From contig JAGRHX010001249.1 of the NCBI GenBank assembly GCA_020444775.1, positions 1-7,373 of the forward strand: a DNA stretch of 7,373 nucleotides, in the 5' to 3' direction. Below the pieces are notes generated by a model. It was given only the letters and a program-made list of their open reading frames with translations. It was not told where the DNA came from and did not search any database. This document shows positions 1 to 5,605 of this stretch, piece after piece. Numbering within the stretch: position 1 is the first letter of the stretch; each line of letters begins with the position of its first letter. The DNA comes from Gammaproteobacteria bacterium (GTDB lineage: Bacteria > Pseudomonadota > Gammaproteobacteria > HK1). The position numbers and the translations under genes are program-made.

Positions 1-365
1 TCGACAGTGAAACCGCCCTTGACCTTGCCGCTGATCATGCCGGTGATCGTCTCTTCGGCCTCGAAGGCCTCCTCCAGACGGGTCCAGGCACGCGCGCGCT
101 TGGCCTTCTCTCGGGACAGACGAGTGGCACCAAAGCCGTCCTCGACGGTATCCAGGGCAACCTCGACCTCGTCACCGACGCTGACCTCGAGCTCGCCGGA
201 GTCGTTCTTGAACTGGTCGATGGGAATGATGGACTCGGACTTGAGTCCGGCGGTCACGGTGACGAATTCCGACCCCACCTGTACGACGGTGCCGGTGATG
301 ATGGAGCCGGGGCGCATCCGCTTCTCGGACAGGCTCTGCTCCAGGAGTTCTGCAAAACTTTCCAT
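1..365 (-). CDS. rpsA: 30S ribosomal protein S1, N-terminal part (runs off the left end)
   Basis: S1 binds mRNA on the 30S subunit and helps start translation on messages with weak Shine-Dalgarno sequences. The 121 codons seen begin [12 protein letters not shown] and closely follow the E. coli protein (MTESFAQLF...). The first S1 (OB-fold) repeat spans about residues 20-90, with GLKSESIIP near 40 and a [10 protein letters not shown] strand followed by [16 protein letters not shown]. The second repeat starts at [15 protein letters not shown] near the window edge. The ATG at 363-365 is chosen by homology. An in-frame TTG two codons upstream (369-371) is possible. No good Shine-Dalgarno sequence precedes either start; the nearest purine run (AAGAG) is about 18 bases upstream of the ATG, in a potential hairpin loop. 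This fits the autogenous control known for E. coli rpsA. The gene follows cmk, as in most gammaproteobacteria, but at an unusually large distance. Identity is near certain; the rest of the protein lies outside the window. Confidence 0.97.
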   Translation of the reverse strand, partial: MESFAELLEQSLSEKRMRPGSIITGTVVQVGSEFVTVTAGLKSESIIPIDQFKNDSGELEVSVGDEVEVALDTVEDGFGATRLSREKAKRARAWTRLEEAFEAEETITGMISGKVKGGFTV

Positions 366-377
366 ACGCAATCTGTA

Positions 378-454
378 ATGGCGCTCTTGGTGGCCATCCA
401 CGCTGCTGTTCTTGATCGATTCCGGTCGGTGCCGGACACCGGTCGGGTGCGACC
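378..454 (-). promoter_or_regulatory. Potential structured rpsA leader (three small hairpins)
   Basis: On the minus strand three inverted repeats lie just upstream of rpsA. The first is GGTCG/CGACC (454-450 with 445-441, 4-base loop). The second is GGTG/CACC (440-437 with 431-428, loop TCCGG). The third is ATGGC/GCCAT (397-393 with 382-378, 10-base loop containing AAGAG), ending 12 bases before the ATG. In E. coli the rpsA start region lacks a strong Shine-Dalgarno sequence and folds into hairpins that S1 uses for feedback control. A similar role here is inference from position and the absent Shine-Dalgarno sequence. The stems are only 4-5 pairs, and such stems are common by chance in GC-rich DNA. 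Confidence 0.4.
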
Positions 455-504
455 TCGCCGTGTGATCGGCTCCAGGCCCCTGCCGTCGGGGACTGTCGGG
501 AACC

Positions 505-532
505 GTCATAAGCCCACAGCGAACGCCGTCAC
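505..532 (-). promoter_or_regulatory. Candidate sigma70 promoter for rpsA
   Basis: On the minus strand a GTGACG -35-like hexamer (532-527, four of six matches to TTGACA) is followed after 16 bases by TATGAC (510-505, four of six matches to TATAAT). A start near 498 would give a leader of roughly 130 bases before the rpsA ATG. E. coli rpsA is known to have its own promoters in the cmk-rpsA region. This site was picked by eye and is only moderately close to consensus. Confidence 0.3.
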
Positions 533-582
533 CGCGACCCGTCATCGGACACCTGCCTCATCGAGATATCGGCCACTTCGAG

Positions 583-627
583 CCGTTCATCCGATGACCG
601 GTCATCAGATGAGCAGTCATCCGATGA
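583..627. repeat. Three tandem 15-base repeats, each with a TCATCNGATGA palindrome
   Basis: Units are at 583-597 (CCGTTCATCCGATGA), 598-612 (CCGGTCATCAGATGA) and 613-627 (GCAGTCATCCGATGA), directly abutting. Each contains an 11-base perfect palindrome, TCATC-N-GATGA, around one central base, so dyads recur every 15 bases. A decayed related sequence (CCGTCATCGGA) lies at 539-549. The core TTCATCCG is shared with the repeat cluster at 1096-1173. Function is unknown; possibilities are replication slippage, a protein-binding array or a structured leader upstream of rpsA. Confidence 0.8.
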
Positions 628-682
628 GCGGGGCGTCGAGACCACCAAGTGCACGCATAGGCCGTGTTGATGTGTGTACCCA

Positions 683-718
683 GTGGACGAAAGGCCACGG
701 GCAAGGCCGCTCGTCCAC
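683..718. repeat. Inverted repeat able to form a two-part stem-loop
   Basis: GTGGACGA (683-690) pairs perfectly with TCGTCCAC (711-718). Inside, after a 2x2 internal loop, GGCC (693-696) pairs with GGCC (705-708) around an 8-base loop. This is the strongest simple stem in the cmk-rpsA spacer. No T-run follows on either strand, so it is not a typical intrinsic terminator. It could shield the 3' end of the cmk message, act as a processing site or be fortuitous. Confidence 0.55.
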
Positions 719-752
719 ACCTTCGAGCATCGTCGACCCATCGACGTTGATG

Positions 753-776
753 CGTCGAATCGTCGATTCGTCGAAC
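753..776. repeat. Three tandem 8-base repeats (CGTCGANN)
   Basis: CGTCGAAT (753-760), CGTCGATT (761-768) and CGTCGAAC (769-776) abut exactly. They create a 15-base palindrome around one central base at 756-770 (CGAATCG-T-CGATTCG). A further short stem, CGCGA/TCGCG, follows at 777-789. The surrounding sequence is also rich in ATCGTCGA-like words. Slippage-derived low complexity is the simplest explanation. Confidence 0.65.
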
Positions 777-1095
777 CGCGAGCTTCGCGATGAATTCCAC
801 GAAGTTCCAGCCCGACCGATGGCCGCAACCCGATGTCGGCATACGCAAGCGGAGCAAGTCGGCTGCCTGAGCAGACGCCCCTCTACCGCTACGTCGACCG
901 CGTTCACGAGTCGATCCCACACCGGCGGCGAGCATCGGCGTTGGCCGGTGCTCATCGAGGTGCCCCATCGCTTCGGCACGCGACAGGCAGAAAATCGTTC
1001 GAGTCAAAGACCGCTTATGCTGGAGCCGATGGCTCGAAGGCACCGAGAACCGGGGCAGACGACCTGGCTCGGTCGATGTCTCGGTTGGCGGCTGC

Positions 1096-1173
1096 GGGTC
1101 GGCCATCTGGCTGTCGAAAATCCGGCTGTCGACCGTCCGGTTCATCCGGTTCATCCGGTTGTCGACTATCCGG
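1096..1173. repeat. Mixed 15-base and 9-base tandem repeats overlapping the cmk stop
   Basis: Fifteen-base modules of the form NTGTCGANNNTCCGG occur at 1111-1125, 1126-1140 and 1159-1173. A decayed copy sits in phase at 1096-1110. Between the last two full copies are two exact 9-base units, TTCATCCGG (1141-1149 and 1150-1158). The 9-base unit resembles the 15-base one with its GTCGAC hexamer removed. The final copy carries the cmk stop codon (1166-1168), so the array runs into the end of the gene. All unit lengths are multiples of three. Confidence 0.75.
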
Positions 1174-1915
1174 ACACGCCGCCGCGGCGGTTCCCACCCG
1201 CTGCACGGAGCGGTTTCAACCCCAGTCGCTCACTCACAATCGCCATCGCGCGCTCGTACACCGCATCGGCATCGAGCTCGCTGGTGTCGATCAGGACCGC
1301 GTCCTCGGCAGGCCTCAGAGGTGCCACGCTGCGCTCGGTATCACGTCGATCGCGAGCCTCGATCTCCTCCACGAGGCGCGAGAGCGTAACATCGGACCCC
1401 TTAGCAATCAACTGTTTATACCGCCTCTGCGCACGCCGTAGGGGGCTCGCGGTGATGAACAGCTTGACCGTCGCGTCGCTGAACACCACCGTGCCCATGT
1501 CACGTCCGTCGGCGACCAGCCCCGGTTCACGGGCGAAGTCACGCTGACGCTGCAACAGTGCCCTGCGCACCGCTGGTAGCGCCGCAATGGTCGACGCCAG
1601 GCGGCCGCAGGCCTCGCTGCGAATCTGCTCACTGACGTCCTCACCAGCCAATAGCACCCGGACCGGCGGATCAAGGCCACGCACCATCTCGAACTCGAGC
1701 TGCAGCCCCGCACACAAGGCCGCCAGCCCCGGTGCGTCGTCCAGGGCAACCCCAGCGCGTTGCGCCGCCAGTCCGGCAACCCGATAGATTGCGCCGCTGT
1801 CGAGCAGCGCGAAGCCCAGGGCGCGCGCCAGACGCGCGCTCAGCGTGCCCTTTCCAGAGCCGCTCGGGCCGTCCACCGCGACCACTGGAACCTGCGTGGC
1901 GCCGGTCTGATTCAC
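1166..1915 (-). CDS. cmk: Cytidylate kinase
   Basis: Phosphorylates CMP and dCMP with ATP, supplying CDP and dCDP for nucleic acid and lipid precursors; cytoplasmic. The 249-residue product has the P-loop GPSGSGKGT (16-24), the CMP-site LDSGAIYR (38-45), GEDVSEQIR (91-99), GRDMGTVVF (137-145) and the Arg-rich lid RDRRDTERSVAPL (188-200), all typical of bacterial Cmk. The start is GTG (1915-1913), overlapping the aroA stop as GTGA, with no strong Shine-Dalgarno sequence of its own. Translation is therefore probably coupled to aroA. The protein is about 15-20 residues longer than E. coli Cmk because of a Gly/Arg-rich tail (AAGGNRRGGVSG). The DNA for that tail contains a 12-base palindrome (1179-1190) and ends in a repeat copy carrying the stop. 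Function is secure; the tail is probably dispensable. Confidence 0.96.
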   Translation of the reverse strand: MNQTGATQVPVVAVDGPSGSGKGTLSARLARALGFALLDSGAIYRVAGLAAQRAGVALDDAPGLAALCAGLQLEFEMVRGLDPPVRVLLAGEDVSEQIRSEACGRLASTIAALPAVRRALLQRQRDFAREPGLVADGRDMGTVVFSDATVKLFITASPLRRAQRRYKQLIAKGSDVTLSRLVEEIEARDRRDTERSVAPLRPAEDAVLIDTSELDADAVYERAMAIVSERLGLKPLRAAGGNRRGGVSG

Positions 1916-3231
1916 CGGCCCGAACCGATACCCAGCCCGGCGCGTGCTGCGAGCGTCACAAAGCCGGGAAACGAGGTGTCGACATTGGCGCAGTCATCGA
2001 TGCGCAGCGCGCCGCTGGCGCGCAGTCCGGCCATGGCGAAGGCCATTGCGATGCGGTGGTCACCGTGCGAGTCGACCCGACCGCCGGTGAATCCACCAGC
2101 ACCGCGGATCAGCATGCCGTCATCGGTCGGGGTCGCGTCGACGCCGAGGTTTCTCAGGCCGTCGGCCATCACCTGGATACGGTCGCTCTCCTTGACCCGG
2201 AGCTCGGCCGCGCCACTGACGCGGGTCTCGCCCTCGGCGCAGGCCGCCGCCACGAACACGCTCGGGAACTCGTCTATGGCCAGCGGCACCAGTGCCGGCG
2301 GCACGTCCACGCCCTTCAGGCGCGAGCTGCGGACCCGCAGGTCGGCGACCGGCTCGGCGCCCAGCAAGCGCTCGTTGCGGATCTCGATGTCCGCCCCCAT
2401 CAGCCGCAGGATGTCGATGACGCCGGTGCGGGTGGGGTTCAGCCCGACGCTCTCGAGGGTCAGGTCCGAGTCCGGTGCGATCGCCGCGCCGAGCATGAAG
2501 AAGGCCGCGGAGGAGATGTCCGCCGGCACGCTGAGATCCGTGGCCCGCAGGCGCTGGCCGCCATCGATGCAGACCCGGCCGGCGTTCGAACGGACCTCGA
2601 CGCCGAAGGCCCGCAGCATGCGCTCGGTGTGATCTCGGGTCGGGGCAGGCTCTTGCACGCAGGTGGTGCCGTCGGCATACATACCGGCCAGCAACAGGCA
2701 GGACTTGACCTGCGCGCTCGCCATCGGCATGGCGTAATCGACGCCACGCAGCCCTGACCCGGCCGGCGCGATGCGCAGCGGCGGCGTGCCCCGCTCGCCC
2801 GCCTCGATCCGCGCCCCCATGCGCGCCAGCGGCTCGGTCACGCGCCGCATCGGCCGGCTGCTCAGCGATGCGTCCCCGCTCAGCTCGCTGGCGAAGCGCT
2901 GGCCCGACATGATGCCCGCCATCAAGCGCATCGCGGTACCGGCGTTGCCCAGGTCGAGAACTCCGGGCGGTGGCTGCAGACCGTGCAGGCCCTGCCCATG
3001 AACCCGCACCCGGCCTTCCCGGGGCCCCTCGATACGTACGCCCATGGCCTTGAACGCAGCCACCGTGGCGAGCGCGTCGGCCCCCTCCAGAAAACCATCG
3101 GCGTTCGACACGCCGTCGGCCAGCGAGGCCAGCATCACGAAGCGGTGCGAGATGGACTTGTCGCCCGGCACGCGAACCACGCCGTGCAGACGACCACCCG
3201 GTCGAACCTCGAAGGACAGCGAACTGCTCAC
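1912..3231 (-). CDS. aroA: 3-phosphoshikimate 1-carboxyvinyltransferase (EPSP synthase), class II-like
   Basis: Joins shikimate 3-phosphate and PEP to give EPSP, the sixth step of the shikimate pathway; cytoplasmic. The 439-residue product contains VPGDKSISHR (21-30, phosphate-binding Lys25), LGNAGTAMRL (94-103), GDASLSSRPM (119-128), MASAQVKS (170-177), PTRDHTERML (197-206), NPTRTG (265-270), DEFPSVF (320-326), ELRVKESDR (343-351) and SHGDHRIAM (388-396). SAQVKS, NPTRTG, ADLRVRSS and a Leu after NAGTAMR resemble class II enzymes (CP4, Bacillus) more than E. coli. The GTG start at 3231-3229 is chosen because GGAGG lies 9 bases upstream and the protein then begins SSSLSFEVRPGG as in relatives. 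The frame stays open to 3363, but that stretch is Arg/Gly-rich and unlike the family. It follows tyrA after 169 bases and overlaps cmk by 4. Confidence 0.96.
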   Translation of the reverse strand: MSSSLSFEVRPGGRLHGVVRVPGDKSISHRFVMLASLADGVSNADGFLEGADALATVAAFKAMGVRIEGPREGRVRVHGQGLHGLQPPPGVLDLGNAGTAMRLMAGIMSGQRFASELSGDASLSSRPMRRVTEPLARMGARIEAGERGTPPLRIAPAGSGLRGVDYAMPMASAQVKSCLLLAGMYADGTTCVQEPAPTRDHTERMLRAFGVEVRSNAGRVCIDGGQRLRATDLSVPADISSAAFFMLGAAIAPDSDLTLESVGLNPTRTGVIDILRLMGADIEIRNERLLGAEPVADLRVRSSRLKGVDVPPALVPLAIDEFPSVFVAAACAEGETRVSGAAELRVKESDRIQVMADGLRNLGVDATPTDDGMLIRGAGGFTGGRVDSHGDHRIAMAFAMAGLRASGALRIDDCANVDTSFPGFVTLAARAGLGIGSGR

Positions 3232-3240
3232 CGAAGAATT

Positions 3241-3245
3241 CCTCC
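3241..3245 (-). promoter_or_regulatory. Ribosome binding site deciding the aroA start
   Basis: The minus strand reads GGTGGAGGAATTC, with GGAGG at 3245-3241, nine bases before the GTG at 3231-3229. It supports the 439-residue AroA over the longer open frame that begins at 3363. Confidence 0.75.
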
Positions 3246-3400
3246 ACCTATAGCGGCCGCGCCCGGCTCCATCCGGCGTCCGGCATGGGTAGCCTGGAGC
3301 AGCCCGCCCGCCCCGCTCGCAACGCGGCCTGAACGTGGATCCGGGCCGCGCGCCCCGGCGCATCGCGACGACGCCCGGATTCGGTACCGCTCACAAGCTC

Positions 3401-4366
3401 TCATTGTGGACTCACCGGCGCGCCGCCGGGCACGTCGCTCGCGGCCTCGCCTTCCGCACCGGCGGTGACTTGTGACTGGGTCATCGCCGTGTATCGGTCG
3501 CGGATCGCCTTGGAACGGGTGAACATCTGGTGCAGATAGTCCCCCTCGCCGGCGGCGACCGCGCGCTGCAGGCGGGTCAGCGCCTGCTGGAAACCATCCA
3601 GCACGCCACTCAGCGCCGCCTGATTCGCAACGCAGATATCGTGCCACATCTGTGGATCGCTCGAGGCAATCCGACTGAAATCGCGGAAGCCGCCGGCGGC
3701 GTAGCGAAAGATCTCGACCCGCTCCTCCATACCGCCCAGCACGTCGACCAGGGTGTAGGCGAGCAGATGCGGGAGATGACTGGTCGCCGCGAGCACCTCG
3801 TCATGATGCGCGGCACCCATCTGGATGACCTCGGCGCCGACCGCCGACCACATGGCACGGATCCGCGCCAACGCCGCCGGGTCGGTCTCCTCGGTCGGGG
3901 TCAGGATCACACGCCTATCCTGATAGAGACCGTCCAGAGCCGCCTCCACCCCGCTGCGCTCGGTGCCAGCAATCGGGTGCCCCGGCACCAGGTTCGTCGG
4001 CACCCGGCCGAGCGCCGCCTTCGCCGCGGCGATCACGCTCTGCTTGGCGCTGCCGACGTCGGTGACGATGGCGCCATCGGCAAGCGCTGGATAGAGGCTG
4101 GCCAGAACCGGGCCCACCGCGCCCAGCGGCACCGCCAGCACCACCAGGTCCGCGCCCGCCACGGCGCGTGCCGGATCCTGCTCGAAGCGGTCTATCACCC
4201 CCAGCTCCACGCCGCGACGCAGATTCTCCAGACCGCGTCCGCAGCCGACCAGCTCGCCACACAGTTGCAGACGACGCAGGTCCCGGGCCAGTGAGCCGCC
4301 GATGAGACCAACGCCAATGATGCTGACACGCCCGAACAATGTTCCGCCTCCCCGCCTCGTCCCCAT
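3401..4366 (-). CDS. tyrA: Prephenate/arogenate dehydrogenase
   Basis: Oxidatively decarboxylates prephenate or arogenate on the way to tyrosine. From the ATG at 4366 the product has 321 residues. The nucleotide-binding GVGLIGGS is at 18-25, GHPIAGTERSG with the catalytic-type His at 129-139, SHLPH at 196-200 and GFRDFSRIASSDP with the prephenate-binding-type Arg at 226-238. The region at the end of the second strand (LVGCGRGLENLRRG, 39-52) lacks the acidic residue of strictly NAD-dependent relatives, so NADP use is possible. Three starts compete: TTG at 4390, overlapping the hisC stop; ATG at 4366, with GAGG 8 bases upstream; and TTG at 4339, with GGGGAGG 7 bases upstream. The last gives MFGRVSIIGVGLIGG, which looks most like family N-termini, so the true start may be 4339. 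There is no chorismate mutase or ACT domain, and it is not fused to aroA as in pseudomonads. Confidence 0.94.
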   Translation of the reverse strand: MGTRRGGGTLFGRVSIIGVGLIGGSLARDLRRLQLCGELVGCGRGLENLRRGVELGVIDRFEQDPARAVAGADLVVLAVPLGAVGPVLASLYPALADGAIVTDVGSAKQSVIAAAKAALGRVPTNLVPGHPIAGTERSGVEAALDGLYQDRRVILTPTEETDPAALARIRAMWSAVGAEVIQMGAAHHDEVLAATSHLPHLLAYTLVDVLGGMEERVEIFRYAAGGFRDFSRIASSDPQMWHDICVANQAALSGVLDGFQQALTRLQRAVAAGEGDYLHQMFTRSKAIRDRYTAMTQSQVTAGAEGEAASDVPGGAPVSPQ

Positions 4367-4371
4367 GCCAT

Positions 4372-4385
4372 CCGCCTCGAGGCGG
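4372..4385. repeat. Perfect 14-base palindrome at the hisC-tyrA junction
   Basis: CCGCCTCGAGGCGG is fully self-complementary and lies just after the hisC stop, between the upstream TTG and the ATG candidates for tyrA. As RNA it could form a short hairpin, or pair between strands. It includes the GAGG that would serve as Shine-Dalgarno sequence for the ATG at 4366, so folding could mask that site and favour the 4339 start. Confidence 0.6.
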
Positions 4386-4386
4386 C

Positions 4387-5484
4387 TCAAAGAACCCGCT
4401 CCAGCGCGGCGACCAGGCGCCGGTTCTCGGCTTCGGTGCCGATGCTGATACGCAGGTGATCCGGCATCCCGTAAGCACCCAACGGGCGTACGATCACGCC
4501 TTCACGGAGCAGGGCCTGATACACCTCCGCGCCGGATCGTGGCATCCGCGCGGTCAGGAAATTGCCGATGGACGGGATGTACTGAAGACCCAGCCGCTGC
4601 AGATTGTCACGCAGGAAGCGCATGCCGGTCCGGTTGACCGCCAGACCGCGCTCGACGTGCTCGCGGTCCTCCAGCGCCGCCGCGGCCGCCACCAGCCCCA
4701 GCGAGTTGACGTTGAAGGGCTGGCGTACCCGATTCATCAGATCCGCCACCTGCGGATTGGATACCGCATAACCGATGCGCAGTCCGGCAAGCCCGTAGGC
4801 CTTGGAGAAGGTTCGGGTCACAACCAGATTGGCATGCGCGGGCAACCACTGCACACAGTCCGGATAGTCGGGCTCGTCCACGTACTCGCGGTAGGCCTCG
4901 TCGACCACCACCAGCACGTGCTCGGGCACCCGCTCGAGGAACCCGGCCAGGGCATCGGCATCGACCCAGGTGCCGGTCGGATTGTTCGGATTGGCGATGA
5001 ATACCAGACAGGTGCGCTCGTTGATCGCGTCGGCCATGGCCTGCAGATCGTGACCGTAGTCACGGGCCGGCACGCTCACGACCCGAGCGCCCACCGACTG
5101 GCTGGAGATCGGATAGACCGCGAACGCATGCTGCGAGCACACCACCTCGTGTGCCGGTGTCGCGAAGACCCGGACGATGAACTCGAGCACGTCATTGGAG
5201 CCATTGCCCAGGGTGAGCTGCTCCGCCGGCACGTCCAGCCGGTGCGACAGGGCCTGCTTGAGGACGTATCCGTTACCGTCAGGGTAACGGGCGAGCTCGG
5301 GCAGATGTGCCTGGATGGCCTGCAGCGCGCGTGGCGAGGGACCGAGCGGATTCTCGTTGGACGCGAGCTTGACCACGTCGCGTATGCCGAGCTCGCGCTC
5401 CAGCTCCTCCATCGGTTTGCCGGGCTCGTAGGGATGAAGTCGCTGCACACCAGGGGTCGCCAGGGCATGAAAGTCACAGCTCAT
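4387..5484 (-). CDS. hisC: Histidinol-phosphate/aromatic aminotransferase (HisC family)
   Basis: PLP-dependent fold-type I aminotransferase. HisC makes histidinol phosphate from imidazole acetol phosphate. Copies inside the serC-tyrA-aroA cluster commonly also transaminate phenylpyruvate, hydroxyphenylpyruvate or prephenate. The 365-residue product shows LASNENPLGPSP (40-51), GNGSNDVLEF (93-102), ANPNNPTGTW (164-173), VVVDEAYREY with the pyridine-contacting Asp195, TFSKAYGLAGLRIGY with the PLP Lys228, RQPFNVN (254-260) and LRISIGT with Arg345, the substrate-carboxylate Arg. Length is normal for the family. The ATG at 5484-5482 is preceded by GAGGTGAG at a suitable distance. Its stop overlaps the possible TTG start of tyrA. 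A neighbouring tyrA suggests an aromatic amino acid role, but residues alone do not separate this from a histidine role, and no his genes are in the window. Confidence 0.95.
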   Translation of the reverse strand: MSCDFHALATPGVQRLHPYEPGKPMEELERELGIRDVVKLASNENPLGPSPRALQAIQAHLPELARYPDGNGYVLKQALSHRLDVPAEQLTLGNGSNDVLEFIVRVFATPAHEVVCSQHAFAVYPISSQSVGARVVSVPARDYGHDLQAMADAINERTCLVFIANPNNPTGTWVDADALAGFLERVPEHVLVVVDEAYREYVDEPDYPDCVQWLPAHANLVVTRTFSKAYGLAGLRIGYAVSNPQVADLMNRVRQPFNVNSLGLVAAAAALEDREHVERGLAVNRTGMRFLRDNLQRLGLQYIPSIGNFLTARMPRSGAEVYQALLREGVIVRPLGAYGMPDHLRISIGTEAENRRLVAALERVL

Positions 5485-5505
5485 CGAGTGCTCACCTCAG
5501 CTTCA

Positions 5506-5533
5506 GCTATAGTGGACGAGGTTGTCCTGGCAA
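5506..5533 (-). promoter_or_regulatory. Candidate sigma70 promoter in front of hisC
   Basis: The minus strand has TTGCCA (5533-5528, five of six matches to TTGACA), a 16-base spacer, then TATAGC (5511-5506, four of six matches to TATAAT). A small inverted repeat, GGAC-N6-GTCC (5527-5514), lies in the spacer and could be an operator. Transcription from here would begin about 15 bases before the hisC ATG, right at its Shine-Dalgarno sequence, which is tight. It would let hisC-tyrA-aroA-cmk be expressed apart from serC-serA. Found by eye. Confidence 0.4.
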
Positions 5534-5605
5534 GCGGTCGCCGCCACACCTCGAGACGCCCCGCATGGCGGGTGCGCGATCACGACCCGGCGCCGGCACG
5601 CTGGG

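Larger units (their letters stand above)
366..1165. other. 800-base cmk-rpsA spacer without a convincing gene
   Basis: The gap between cmk and rpsA is unusually long for this gene pair. It contains the potential rpsA leader and promoter, two clusters of 15-base tandem repeats, an 8-base triplet repeat and an 8-base-pair stem-loop, each listed separately. Open frames cross it on both strands, including a minus-strand frame at 558-1154, but none has a ribosome binding site, a recognisable protein motif or the strong third-position GC bias of the flanking genes. The translations are rich in Arg, Ser and His, as expected for chance frames in GC-rich DNA. I see no tRNA, small RNA of known family or mobile-element remnant. 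Confidence 0.6.

Noticed and set aside
583..627. CRISPR-like array
   Set aside because: The units are only 15 bases, abut directly and have no unique spacers, so this is a plain tandem repeat.
558..1154. Minus-strand open frame of 198 codons directly downstream of cmk
   Set aside because: It is on the right strand and fills the gap, but it has no Shine-Dalgarno sequence. Its third-position GC falls well below that of the flanking genes after the first few dozen codons. Its start and end lie in short tandem repeats, and no family motif is visible. It could be revisited if relatives conserve it.
378..1547. Long plus-strand open frame of 389 codons across the spacer and the cmk 3' half
   Set aside because: It is antisense to cmk for a third of its length. 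Its product is Arg/Ser/Pro-rich with no known motif, and no ribosome binding site is evident. Open antisense frames are common in GC-rich DNA.
5558..5576. Possible intrinsic terminator after serA (CCCGC-CAT-GCGGG stem)
   Set aside because: The stem is only five pairs with a three-base loop, and no T-run follows on the minus strand.
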